NCBI RefSeq assembly: GCF_042678185.1
Contig: NZ_JBHUDQ010000005.1
Direction: 5' to 3' (one strand)
DNA from: Ramlibacter ginsenosidimutans
GTDB lineage: Bacteria; Pseudomonadota; Gammaproteobacteria; Burkholderiales; Burkholderiaceae_C
Length of the DNA: 64,000 nucleotides
Shown piece after piece: positions 1 to 8,193 of the stretch. Below the pieces are notes generated by a model, which saw only the letters and a program-made list of their open reading frames with translations, had not been told where the DNA came from and did no database searches. The first letter of the stretch is position 1, and every line of letters starts with the position of its first letter. Position numbers and translations under genes: made by a program.

Positions 1-259
1 GGAAGAAAGCGGCATCGTGGGCGCGGAATCCGGCTCCTGGCTCGGGATGCTCGCCCCCGCGGGCACGCCGCAAGCGGTCATCGACAAGGTGTCCGCCGAC
101 TTGCGGAAGGTGCTGGCGATGCCTGACGTGAAGGAGCAGTTGCTGGCGCAGGGCGCGGTCGCGAAGTGGCAGTCGCCCGCCGAGTTCGCGCAGCTGATCG
201 CGGCCGACCGCAAGCGCTATGCGCGGATCATCGTGGAGAACAAGCTCTCGGCCGACTGA
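1..259 (+). CDS. Bug/TTT-family solute receptor, C-terminal fragment
   Basis: The frame is already open at base 2 and ends at the TGA at 257-259, so only the last 86 or so residues are in the window. The motif SWLGMLAPAGTPQAVIDKVSADLRKVL and the ending QLIAADRKRYARIIVENKL are typical of the C-terminal lobe of periplasmic receptors of tripartite tricarboxylate transporters (Bug proteins). Such receptors bind small carboxylates in the periplasm. No TctA or TctB membrane gene is visible beside it, but the upstream side is outside the window. It converges on the TPR gene at 281. Identity is confident from family pattern; the substrate cannot be read. Confidence 0.85.
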   Translation, partial: EESGIVGAESGSWLGMLAPAGTPQAVIDKVSADLRKVLAMPDVKEQLLAQGAVAKWQSPAEFAQLIAADRKRYARIIVENKLSAD

Positions 260-282
260 GCCGCGCGTGCTGCGCGCGGCTC
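258..282. terminator. GC-rich hairpin between convergent genes
   Basis: A perfect 10-bp inverted repeat (GAGCCGCGCG / CGCGCGGCTC) with a TGCTG loop spans the stop codons of the two converging genes. There is no T-run on either side, so it may be a weak or Rho-assisted transcript end shared by both genes rather than a classical intrinsic terminator. Confidence 0.4.
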
Positions 283-1219
283 ACTGGTCCCAGTCGTTCC
301 CGCCGGCGTCGCCGAACGAGCCGCCCGCATCGTCCCAGCTGCCGCCGTCCTGGATGCCGAAGTCCTGGCCACCCATGTCCTGGTTCGCGCCAGGATCGAA
401 GCCGCCGCCGCCCAGGCCGGCGTCGCGCGCGAGCGGCGAGCCGGCGTTGGCGGGGTCCACGGCGTGCGGCGGGATCTCGTTGCCGTGGTGGTCGAACATG
501 CGGCGGCCGATTTCCTCGGCGGCCACTACGCCCGCGCCGACCGCCAGGCCGGTGCCGAGTCCGCGGGCCAGCGACGAGCCCATGCCTTCACGCGGCGGAT
601 AGCCCTGCGGATAGCCACCGGGGGCGCCGTACGGCGGCATGCCGGGTCCGGGCGGATAGGGCTGCTGCGGATAACGGCCGAAGTCGTCGGGGTTGCCGTA
701 GGGCGTGGGCACCGGCTGCGGTCGGCGGCGGCGCATCAGCAGGAACAGTCCGACGACGATGGCCAGCGGGATCAGCAGGGCGCCCAGCGAGAAGCCGCCG
801 CGCGCCGGGGCCTCCGTGGGTGGCGCGCCCATGCTGCGCGCGTGGCCGCGTTGTTCCGTCGCCGGCGCCGGCGCGGAGGACGTGCCGGCGATCTCGCTGC
901 GCAAGGCGGTGACCGCGGCGGGCTTGGCGAAGGGCAGCCCGGGTGCGAGCTGCTCGGCCTGCTGCAACTCGGACCGCGCGGTGGCCAGGTCCTGGCCGCG
1001 CGCGGCCAGTTCGGCCTTGACGTAGTGCGCCTTGGCGCTGCCGGGGTGCTTGGCCAGCACCTCGTCGATCATGCGGTTCGCCCCGGGCAGGTCGCCGCGC
1101 GAGGCGGTCGCGTAGATCTCCTGGACCGAGGGTTCGGGCGCGGCCTGGGCGCGTGCGCCGATGCTGAACACCAGCAGGAGGAGCCAGGCGAGGAAGGGGA
1201 GGAGTCGTCGGGTGCTCAT
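281..1219 (-). CDS. TPR-containing membrane protein, function unknown
   Basis: The 312-residue product starts with a signal peptide (hydrophobic residues about 8-25, AQA cleavage site). A tetratricopeptide-like stretch follows at about 30-95 (GDLPGANRMIDEVLAKHPGSAKAHYVKAEL). One strong membrane segment lies at about 145-162 (SLGALLIPLAIVVGLFLLM) followed by RRRR, then a Pro/Gly/Tyr-rich linker and a Gly/Asp/Gln-rich acidic tail. A small glycine-rich helix near 215-235 (GLGTGLAVGAGVVAAEEIG) could insert in or rest on the membrane. Similar proteins occur in Burkholderiales without a known role. The start is ATG at 1219 with GGAAA upstream. Function is not inferred. Confidence 0.75.
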   Translation of the reverse strand: MSTRRLLPFLAWLLLLVFSIGARAQAAPEPSVQEIYATASRGDLPGANRMIDEVLAKHPGSAKAHYVKAELAARGQDLATARSELQQAEQLAPGLPFAKPAAVTALRSEIAGTSSAPAPATEQRGHARSMGAPPTEAPARGGFSLGALLIPLAIVVGLFLLMRRRRPQPVPTPYGNPDDFGRYPQQPYPPGPGMPPYGAPGGYPQGYPPREGMGSSLARGLGTGLAVGAGVVAAEEIGRRMFDHHGNEIPPHAVDPANAGSPLARDAGLGGGGFDPGANQDMGGQDFGIQDGGSWDDAGGSFGDAGGNDWDQ

Positions 1220-1353
1220 CGTGTTTCCCGTGGAATGCTGCGGACGATGCTGCGATGCGCCCGGGCCGGGTCATGTCGGAGTCCGCGTGGGGGGCAGGTC
1301 GGACGAAGACTCCGAACGTGAGGGGTGGCTGGCGCCAGCAGCGGACTTTCAGT

Positions 1354-1944
1354 TTACCCCGGCAGGTGGCCGGATCGCTTCTCCAGCGTCTCCGCGGTTC
1401 CCAGGTGCCGCTCCAGGCGGACGAGCGTCTGCTGCGCGAAGTCCTTCAGCTCGGCGTCCTGGTGCCGGCCCTTCACTTCGTGGCCGAACAGGTCGATCGC
1501 CTTCTGGTGAGCGCGCGCCATCTGTTCGAGGAAGTCCTGGTCGAAGCTGCGGCCGGACCGCCGCAGGGAACGCAATTCGCGCTGCTGCCCCGACGAAGGC
1601 GAGGTGGGCAGCACGATGCCCTTGGCGCTCGCGATGCGTTGCAGCTGTGCATTGGCGGCCTGGTGGTCCGCGACGAGCTGCTGCGCGTACTCGCGCACGC
1701 GCGGGTCGCGCGAGCGCTGCAACGCGAGCCGGCCCGCGGCGATCTCCGCCAGGCCGGCCTGTGCGGCCGCTTCCGCGAACTTGCGGTCGGTGCGGTCCAT
1801 GTTGGCCGCGGTGCGGTCGGGCGCGCCTTCGCCGGGACGCACCGAGGAGATCTGGCCTGGCTGCGAAGGCGCGGCGAGGGCGGCGCCCGGGTGGAAGGCC
1901 GCGCCGGCGAGCAGGGCGGCGGCAAGGAAGGGGAGGCTGCGCAT
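1354..1944 (-). CDS. DUF4142 secreted protein (ferritin-like fold)
   Basis: A 196-residue product with an N-terminal signal peptide (hydrophobic to about residue 24, ALA-AP cleavage). The body matches the DUF4142 pattern: DRKFAEAAAQAGLAEIAAGRLAL, then LVADHQAANAQLQRIA and a C-terminal AELKDFAQQTLVRLERHL. The family is predicted to be a four-helix ferritin-like bundle, periplasmic, with no established activity. It is read leftward, divergent from the liv-type operon that begins at 2177, with a 232-bp spacer between them. The family call is confident, the role unknown. Confidence 0.8.
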   Translation of the reverse strand: MRSLPFLAAALLAGAAFHPGAALAAPSQPGQISSVRPGEGAPDRTAANMDRTDRKFAEAAAQAGLAEIAAGRLALQRSRDPRVREYAQQLVADHQAANAQLQRIASAKGIVLPTSPSSGQQRELRSLRRSGRSFDQDFLEQMARAHQKAIDLFGHEVKGRHQDAELKDFAQQTLVRLERHLGTAETLEKRSGHLPG

Positions 1945-2176
1945 GCCCGCAGCGTAGGCCGCCGCAGCCTGGCCGCGGGGTGGGCCCGCGCTGGCTTCGG
2001 ATGTAGTCGGATGGCCGACGGCCTGCGGTCGAGCTGCCCCCGCGCGTATTTATCAGCCGAACACCCCGCTGTCGATTGGTAGTTGTCAGCAACGGCCAGC
2101 CGACGCAGCGCCGAACAATCGGAATACGATATTTTTTCGCCCAGCCGCAACGTGTGCGGCGCAACAAGGAGGCATC
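1945..2176. other. Divergent intergenic region upstream of the liv-type operon
   Basis: This 232-bp spacer separates two divergent genes and is the most AT-rich stretch nearby (around 2120-2137). A ribosome binding site (AAGGAGG) sits just before the ATG at 2177. I could not find a convincing paired -35/-10 or an operator palindrome. Confidence 0.4.
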
Positions 2177-3415
2177 ATGCGTCACCCCCTGCCGCGTCTC
2201 TTGTCGAGCATCGCGAGCGCCTGTCTCGCGACCCTCGTCCCCGCCGTCGCGTTCGCGGCCGACCCCATCAAGATCGGCGTCATCTCCGAAAGCCAGGCCG
2301 TCGCCGGCTCGTCCATCGCGCCGGCCGCGCAGCTGGCGGCCGAGGAGATCAACGCCAAGGGCGGCATCAACGGCCGCAAGATCGAGATCGTCGTGTACGA
2401 CAACCACTCCTCTGCGGCCGAGTCGGTGCGAGCCTTCCAGCGCGCCGTCAACGAGGACAAGGTCAACGCGGTGATCACCAGCTACATCTCCGAGGTCGTG
2501 CTGGCGCTGGAGCCCTGGGCCGCTCGGCTGAAGACGGTGATGATCACCCCCGGCGCCGCCTCGGACGTGATCACGCAGAACATCGCCAAGGACTACGACC
2601 ACCAGAAGTACACCTTCCACGGCTACCTCACCTCGAGTGCGCTGGCCGGGCTGGTGTGCGACGCGGCCAAGGACCTGCTGGTCACCCAGCACAAGATGAA
2701 GACGGCCGTCATCATGAGCGAGGACGCCGCCTGGACCACCCCGCTGGACGCCGGCTACGAGCAGTGCCTGCCGAAGGCCGGACTCAAGGTGCTCGACCAC
2801 ATCCGCTTCTCGCCCGATACCACCGACTTCACGCCGATCTTCAGCAAGGTCGAGGGCCAGAAGCCCGACGTCATCATCACCGGCATCTCGCACGTGGGCA
2901 CGCAACCGACGGTGCAGTGGAAGAGCCAGCAGGTGCCGGTCGCGATGTTCGGCGTCGCCTCGCAGGCCACGAACTCGACGTTCTGGAAGGACACCAACGG
3001 CGCCACCGAAGGCGTGCTGTACCAGGCCGTGTCCGGACCGGGCGTCGCCGTCACGCCGAAGACGCTGCCCTTCGTCGACGCGTTCGTGAAGAAGTTCGGC
3101 AACAACCCCTCCTACGCGGGCTACACCTCCTACGACGACGTCTACATCATCGCGGACGCGATCCGCCGCGCCGGTTCCACGGACAGCGACAAGATCGTGG
3201 CGGCGATGGAGAAGACGGACTACGTCGGCACCATCGGCCGCGTGGCGTTCAAGCCCAAGGGCGACCCGAACGTGCACGGCCTGAAGACCGGCCCGGGCTT
3301 CATCACCGGCCTGATGCTGCAGTGGCAGGACGGCAAGCAGGTGAACGTCTGGCCCAAGAACCTGGCCGCGGGCACGATGAAGTTCCCCGCGTTCGTCAAG
3401 TTGCCCGCCCAGTGA
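2177..3415 (+). CDS. Branched-chain amino acid type ABC substrate-binding protein
   Basis: A 412-residue periplasmic binding protein of the LivK/Peripla_BP_6 family. A signal peptide ends at VAFA-AD (about residue 27), followed by the standard opening IKIGVISESQAVAG and AAEEINAKGGINGRKIEIVVYDN. It should deliver ligand to the two permeases and fused ATPase encoded directly downstream. This family also binds aromatic acids, amides and urea, so leucine/valine is not assured; a family member embedded among aromatic-degradation genes often carries an organic acid. The start is backed by AAGGAGG seven bases before the ATG. Confidence 0.88.
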   Translation: MRHPLPRLLSSIASACLATLVPAVAFAADPIKIGVISESQAVAGSSIAPAAQLAAEEINAKGGINGRKIEIVVYDNHSSAAESVRAFQRAVNEDKVNAVITSYISEVVLALEPWAARLKTVMITPGAASDVITQNIAKDYDHQKYTFHGYLTSSALAGLVCDAAKDLLVTQHKMKTAVIMSEDAAWTTPLDAGYEQCLPKAGLKVLDHIRFSPDTTDFTPIFSKVEGQKPDVIITGISHVGTQPTVQWKSQQVPVAMFGVASQATNSTFWKDTNGATEGVLYQAVSGPGVAVTPKTLPFVDAFVKKFGNNPSYAGYTSYDDVYIIADAIRRAGSTDSDKIVAAMEKTDYVGTIGRVAFKPKGDPNVHGLKTGPGFITGLMLQWQDGKQVNVWPKNLAAGTMKFPAFVKLPAQ

Positions 3416-3484
3416 CGCCCGGCTGCCTCCTTCCCGCAGCCGCCACGCCGCCGGCGTCCCCCCGCTAGGACGCCGGCCGCCCCT

Positions 3485-4360
3485 ATGCTCTTCTGGCAGA
3501 TCCTGATCGACGGCTTCGCCATCAGTTCCCTCTACGCGCTGGGCGCGACGGGCTTCACGCTCATCTTCGGCGTGTCGGGCGTGCTGAACCTTTCGCACGG
3601 CGCCATCATGGTCGCCGCGGCCGTCGCTTCGTGGGCGCTCGCCGGCCTGCTGCAGGCCAACCCGTACACGTCGGCGCTCGGCGGCGTCGTCATCGGCGTG
3701 ATCCTGACGATGCTGACCTACTTCATCACCGTCCGGCCCATCCAGCGCTCGAATCGCGTCGCCGAGTCGGAGAAGGAGATCTTCATCCTCACGGCCACGC
3801 TGCTGTGGGGCATCATCATTTCGGAGACGGTCTCCTACTTCTTCACCAACAACGCCAAGACCGTGCTGCCCATCGTGGAAGGCGTGGTGACGGTGGTCGG
3901 CGTGCGCACGCCGACCAACGAGTACTTCACGGCGATCATCTGCTGGGTGGCGATCGCCGCGCTGTGGGTGCTGGTGAACAAGACGCGGCAGGGCAAGGCG
4001 GTGCTGGCGGCGTCGATGAACCCGCGCGGCGTCACGCTGCTGGGCATCGAGCTCACCCGCATCCACATCGCGGTCTGGTTGATCTACGGGCTGCTGGCCA
4101 GCATCGCCGGGATCCTGCTCGGCATGTTCCTGGGCGTGAGCTCGTACAGCGTGGGTCCGCTCACGGCGAGCGCGTTCTCCATCGTCGTGCTGGGCGGCCT
4201 GGGCAGCGTGACCGGCTCGCTGATCGCGGCTTACGTGGTCGGGTACCTGGAGACGGTCACGGCCTACCTGGTTTCGCCGGCCTACCGCAGCATCCCGTCA
4301 TTGCTGCTGCTGGTGCTGGTGATGTACCTGCGCCCGCAGGGCCTGTTCGGAAGGCGTTGA
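3485..4360 (+). CDS. LivH-type ABC permease
   Basis: A 291-residue inner-membrane permease with about eight hydrophobic segments. The N-terminus (ILIDGFAISSLYALGATGFTLIFGVSGVLNLSHG) is the standard LivH opening. The conserved cytoplasmic region before GGLGSVTGSLIAAYVVG near 235-255 contacts the ATPase. It pairs with the next gene; its TGA and that gene's ATG share one base (ATGA-type overlap at 4358-4362), indicating coupled translation. It lies 69 bp after the binding protein. Confidence 0.9.
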   Translation: MLFWQILIDGFAISSLYALGATGFTLIFGVSGVLNLSHGAIMVAAAVASWALAGLLQANPYTSALGGVVIGVILTMLTYFITVRPIQRSNRVAESEKEIFILTATLLWGIIISETVSYFFTNNAKTVLPIVEGVVTVVGVRTPTNEYFTAIICWVAIAALWVLVNKTRQGKAVLAASMNPRGVTLLGIELTRIHIAVWLIYGLLASIAGILLGMFLGVSSYSVGPLTASAFSIVVLGGLGSVTGSLIAAYVVGYLETVTAYLVSPAYRSIPSLLLLVLVMYLRPQGLFGRR

Positions 4361-5298
4361 TGGCCAGACCTGCGTGGCTGAAATCCCGTCCGGTGCTCGC
4401 CGGGCTCGTGCTGCTGGTGCTCGGCGCATGCGTGCCGCTGTTCGGTTCCGGCTACGTGCTGGGGCTGCTCACCGTCGCCTTCTACACCGCGGTGTTCGCG
4501 ATGGCGTGGGACCTGCTGTTCGGGTTCGCGGGCGAGGTGAACTTCGGTCCCACCTTCCTGATCGGCCTGGGCGCCTATACCGCCGGCATCATGGATGCGC
4601 GGCTGTCGCCGCAGGTGTCGCTCTGGCTGTGCGTGGTCGTGGGCGCCATCGCGGCGGTGATCGGAGGCGTGCTGCTGGCGCTGCCGGCGCTGCGCGTGCG
4701 CGGCCCGTATTTCGGCCTGACCACGCTGGTGGCCGTGCTCATGCTGCAGAACATGGTGGTCGTGTTCGCGGGCCTCACCGGCGGCGAGATCGGCCTGTCG
4801 GTGCCCGACGTCATATCTCTGAGCGCCACCACCAACTACTGGATCGCCTTCGGCTTCATGGCCGTGAGCGGGGCGATCCTCTACGGGCTGTCGCGCTCGC
4901 CCATCGGGCTGGTGCTGCAGGCGAGCGGGCAGGACCCGGTGCAGGCCGGCGCGCTCGGCTTCAACGTGACCAAGCACAAGCTCTTCGCCTTCATCGTCAG
5001 CGCGTTCTTCTCCGGACTCTCCGGTGCGCTGATGGTCTTCTACATGGGGACGGCCAGCGTCGGCACCTTCATCGACATCTCGGTGGGCGTGCAGATCATC
5101 GTCGCGGCCGTGCTGGGCGGACGCCGCACGGTGATCGGCGCGGCGATCGGCGCGGTGTTCCTGATCGGCATGGGCGAGGCCTTGCGCCCGCTCGGCGAAC
5201 TCGCCACCTTGCTGGTGTCCGTCGTGGCGCTGGCCGTCGTGCTGTTCTTCCCGGACGGCATCCTGGGCATGCTGCAGGGGAGGGCGGGGCGTGGCTGA
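4360..5298 (+). CDS. LivM-type ABC permease
   Basis: A 312-residue inner-membrane permease, second half of the translocation pore. I take the ATG at 4360, which overlaps the livH-like stop; the frame is open much further upstream but that is only the shadow of the previous gene. Typical LivM features are AFYTAVFAMAWDLLFGFAGEVNFGP near the N-terminus and GGRRTVIGAAIGAVFLIG near the C-terminus. About eight to ten membrane segments. The following ATPase gene starts with GTG inside its last eight bases. Confidence 0.9.
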   Translation: MARPAWLKSRPVLAGLVLLVLGACVPLFGSGYVLGLLTVAFYTAVFAMAWDLLFGFAGEVNFGPTFLIGLGAYTAGIMDARLSPQVSLWLCVVVGAIAAVIGGVLLALPALRVRGPYFGLTTLVAVLMLQNMVVVFAGLTGGEIGLSVPDVISLSATTNYWIAFGFMAVSGAILYGLSRSPIGLVLQASGQDPVQAGALGFNVTKHKLFAFIVSAFFSGLSGALMVFYMGTASVGTFIDISVGVQIIVAAVLGGRRTVIGAAIGAVFLIGMGEALRPLGELATLLVSVVALAVVLFFPDGILGMLQGRAGRG

Positions 5299-6760
5299 AG
5301 CGCCGATGCTCGAAGTGACCCAGCTGACCAAGCGCTTCGGCGGCCTGGTCGCGGTCAAGGACCTGAGCTTCAGCATCCGCGGCGGCGAGATCCTCGGACT
5401 GATCGGGCCCAACGGCTCGGGCAAGTCCACGGCCATGCGCAGCGTGATGGGCGTCGACCCGCCGACCGCGGGCAGCGTGCGCTTCGAAGGCCGCGAGATC
5501 GCCGGCCTGCCCTCGCACAAGATCGCGCGCATCGGCGTGGGCCTGGTGTTCCAGCACTCGCGCCCGCTGAACCGGCAGACCGTGGTGGAGAACATCAAGG
5601 TCGCGCTGATCCCCGACCGCCTGAGCATGATCCTGCACAGCGCCGAGATCGACGAGAAGGCGCGCGCGATCGCCGTGCGCGTCGGCCTGGGCGACGTGCT
5701 CGATCGCAAGCCGCCGACGCTGGCCTTCGCCGACTTGCGCCGGCTGGAGCTCGCCAAGGCGATCGCGCAACATCCCAAGCTGCTGCTGGTGGACGAGCCC
5801 TTCGCTGGCCTGACGGCGTCGGAGGTGGGCGCCTTCTCGGACCTGATCTCGGCGTTCCGCGCCGAGGGCCGCGCCGTCCTGCTGGTGGACCACAACGTCA
5901 AGAGCGTCGCGGCCCTGGTCGATCGCGCAGTCGCCATGTACCTGGGCGAGAAGATCGCCGAGGGTACGGCGGCGGAGGTCATGCGCGACGAGACGGTGCG
6001 CCGCGTGTACCTGGGCGGCGCCCTCACGCGGGCGGAAGGCATGAACGGACGCGCGAGCGAGGGGCCGCCGCTGCTCGAGGTGCGCGACGTGGAGGTGCGC
6101 TACGGCAAGGCACTGGCCGTGCAGGGCGTGTCGCTGCACGTGCGCGAAGGCGAATTCGTGGCACTGGTCGGCCTCAACGGCGCCGGCAAGACGACGCTGT
6201 TCAACGCCGTATCGGGGCTCGTGCGCCACGCCGGCGAAGTGCGCTGGGCCGGCGCGCCGATTGCGGGCCAGACCGCCGCCGCCATCGCCCGCTCCGGCAT
6301 CGTGCAGTGTCCGGAGACGCGCGAACTGTTCGGTGACATGACCGTTCGCGAGAACCTGGACCTGGGCGGGAACGCGCTGGAGCCGGACGAGCTGGAGCAA
6401 CGGCGCGAGTGGCTGTTCGACCTGTTCCCGATCCTGCGTGATCGTGCCGGCCAGGTCTCGCGCACGCTGAGCGGCGGCGAACAGCAGATGCTCGCGATCG
6501 CGCGCGCCCTCATGATGAAGCCGCGCCTGCTGATCCTCGACGAGCCGACCCTGGGCCTCGCGCCCGTGATCCTGGAGACGCTGTCGAAGGCCTTGCACCG
6601 GCTGCGCAGCGACACCGGGCTGACGGTGCTGCTGGGCGAACAGAACGTCACCTTCGCGCTGCCCCACGCGGACCGGCTGTATGTCATGGACCACGGCAAG
6701 ATCGCCTGGGAAGGCCTGCCCGAGCGCTTCGAGGACGAAGCGGCGGAAATGTACCTCTGA
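5291..6760 (+). CDS. Fused LivG-LivF ABC ATPase (two nucleotide-binding domains)
   Basis: A 489-residue cytoplasmic protein containing both ATPases of a branched-chain type importer in one chain. Domain 1: Walker A GPNGSGKST (39-47), Walker B LLLVDEP (164-170), switch His201. Domain 2: Walker A GLNGAGKTT (294-302), signature LSGGEQQ (393-399), Walker B LLILDEP (413-419). Domain 1 has no recognisable signature: the place just before RRLELAKAI reads LAFADL, where LivG proteins have a SYG/SGG-like motif. The GTG start overlaps the permease stop by eight bases. Separate LivG (about 255 aa) and LivF (about 235 aa) add up to this length, so the fusion is complete. Confidence 0.88.
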   Translation: MAEAPMLEVTQLTKRFGGLVAVKDLSFSIRGGEILGLIGPNGSGKSTAMRSVMGVDPPTAGSVRFEGREIAGLPSHKIARIGVGLVFQHSRPLNRQTVVENIKVALIPDRLSMILHSAEIDEKARAIAVRVGLGDVLDRKPPTLAFADLRRLELAKAIAQHPKLLLVDEPFAGLTASEVGAFSDLISAFRAEGRAVLLVDHNVKSVAALVDRAVAMYLGEKIAEGTAAEVMRDETVRRVYLGGALTRAEGMNGRASEGPPLLEVRDVEVRYGKALAVQGVSLHVREGEFVALVGLNGAGKTTLFNAVSGLVRHAGEVRWAGAPIAGQTAAAIARSGIVQCPETRELFGDMTVRENLDLGGNALEPDELEQRREWLFDLFPILRDRAGQVSRTLSGGEQQMLAIARALMMKPRLLILDEPTLGLAPVILETLSKALHRLRSDTGLTVLLGEQNVTFALPHADRLYVMDHGKIAWEGLPERFEDEAAEMYL

Positions 6761-6869
6761 GGCGGCGCCTCGGGCCAGCTGGTGGGAGCGCGCTGCGCGT
6801 GCCGGGTCTCGCCCGCGAGGGGACGGGCCGCTCACCAGCATCGGCGGTTTGAACGCCGCCTGTGACTGC

Positions 6870-7862
6870 TCAGTCCGCCTTTACGCCCGCCTGCTGCACG
6901 ATCACTGCCCAGCGCTGGATGTCGTCGGCAAGGAAGCTGCGCAGGTCCTCGCCCGTGCCCAGCCAGGGGACGGACGCCGCGGACGCAAGCCTGGCGGAGT
7001 ACTCCGGCGTCGCGGCCGCCTTGTTCACCGCGTCGTGCACCTTGGCCACGATGTCGGCGGGCGTGCCTGCTGGCGCGAACAGGCCCATCCACACGCGCGC
7101 CTCGAAGCCGGGAATCCCTTGCTCGATCACCGTCGGCACCTCGGGCATCGCCGGGTCGCGTGCCGTGCTGGTCACCGCGAACACGCGCACGCGGCCCGAG
7201 CGCGCCTGCGGCAGCAGGGAGCCGCCCGCATCGAACGCGAACGGGATCTGTCCGCCGATGACGTCCTGCAGCACCATGGGCGAGCCGCGGTAGGGGACAT
7301 GCGTCATCTGCATGCCCGTGGCGCGCTTGAGCATCTCCATGGCCAGGTGCTGCGTCGTGCCCGTGCCGCCGGAACCGTAGGAGACCGGGGCGGGCTGCGC
7401 CTTCACCCAGGCGACCATCTCCTTGACGTTGCGCACCGGCACGTCGTTGTTGCAGTAGAGGAAGAGCGCACCTTTCAGCACCGGCGCGATCGGCACGAAG
7501 TCCTTCAGCGGGTCGTAGGGCAGCTTGCCCTTGTACACGGACGGATTGATCGCCATCGGACCGCCCGTGGACACGAGCAGGGTGTAGCCGTCGGGCGCGG
7601 CTGACTTCGCCAGGCTCCCCACGATGATGCCGTGCGCGCCGGGCTTGTTGTCGACCACCAGCGGCTGTCCGAGCGAGCGGGCCATGCCGTCCGTGAGGCC
7701 GCGGATCCAGCCGTCGGCCGTGTCGCCCGGCGGCGTCCCGATCAGCACGCGGATGGGACGGCTGGGATACGCGGCGTCGGCGAGCACGAGGCCCGGCGTG
7801 ACGGATGCGCTGGCGAGCGCGAGCGCGTCGCGCAGGAAAACGCGGCGGTCGGGGTGGTGCAT
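6870..7862 (-). CDS. Bug/TTT-family periplasmic solute receptor
   Basis: A 330-residue orphan tripartite tricarboxylate transporter receptor. I start at the ATG at 7862, which has AGGAGA at the right distance; the frame stays open upstream without support. The N-terminus MHHPDRRVFLRDALALAS has a twin-arginine look (RRxFLR) followed by a hydrophobic stretch and an ALA-like cleavage region. Family motifs are YPSRPIRVLIGTPPGD, NKPGAHGIIVGSLAKSAAPDGYTLL, and the C-terminal GLFAPAGTPADIVAKVHDAV. It is the third gene of the operon with the AtuA-like and DUF4387 genes (25-bp gap), so it probably binds the substrate they metabolise. Confidence 0.87.
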   Translation of the reverse strand: MHHPDRRVFLRDALALASASVTPGLVLADAAYPSRPIRVLIGTPPGDTADGWIRGLTDGMARSLGQPLVVDNKPGAHGIIVGSLAKSAAPDGYTLLVSTGGPMAINPSVYKGKLPYDPLKDFVPIAPVLKGALFLYCNNDVPVRNVKEMVAWVKAQPAPVSYGSGGTGTTQHLAMEMLKRATGMQMTHVPYRGSPMVLQDVIGGQIPFAFDAGGSLLPQARSGRVRVFAVTSTARDPAMPEVPTVIEQGIPGFEARVWMGLFAPAGTPADIVAKVHDAVNKAAATPEYSARLASAASVPWLGTGEDLRSFLADDIQRWAVIVQQAGVKAD

Positions 7863-7887
7863 TTCTGTCTCCTGTGTTCTTGCGGGG

Positions 7888-8193
7888 TCAGAGATCGACG
7901 TCGAGCAGGCGAACGTACTGCTGCCCGCCATGCATGTCGCGCTCGATCGCGCCGCCCTGCGGACGCGCGCGCGGATAGGAAATCTTCACCACGCGCAGGT
8001 CGGGCAGGGCGAAGTACTTGACCAGGTCGGGCTCGACGCCGTACAGCCGTGCGATGGCGCCGGGCTGCAGCGCGGCCGCGCTCGCGTAGCGCTCGAAGCT
8101 CGCCGCATCGGCGAACCACAGGTCCAGCGTGATCCAGAACGGGCCTGCGTTCTTCGAACGCACATGGCTGCACACCTCGCTGACTTTAGGCAT
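7888..8193 (-). CDS. DUF4387 domain protein
   Basis: A 101-residue protein matching DUF4387 in length and pattern (EVCSHVRSKNAGPFWITLDLWF near the N-terminus; LPDLRVVKISYPRARPQG near the C-terminus). In known genomes this small domain accompanies, or is fused to, AtuA-like DUF1446 proteins. Here it overlaps the end of the AtuA-like gene by eight bases, which suggests translational coupling and a complex. Its biochemical role is not established. Confidence 0.85.
   Translation of the reverse strand: MPKVSEVCSHVRSKNAGPFWITLDLWFADAASFERYASAAALQPGAIARLYGVEPDLVKYFALPDLRVVKISYPRARPQGGAIERDMHGGQQYVRLLDVDL

Noticed and set aside
1349..4066. 905-residue open frame on the minus strand opposite the liv-type genes
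   Set aside because: Its composition (Arg/Asp/His/Val-rich, no family pattern) is that of an antisense shadow in very GC-rich DNA; the plus strand holds clear liv-type genes.
6779..6840. GCTGGTG ... CACCAGC inverted pair between the liv-type operon and the TTT receptor
   Set aside because: Seven-base arms 48 bp apart are expected by chance in this composition; no T-run to make a terminator.
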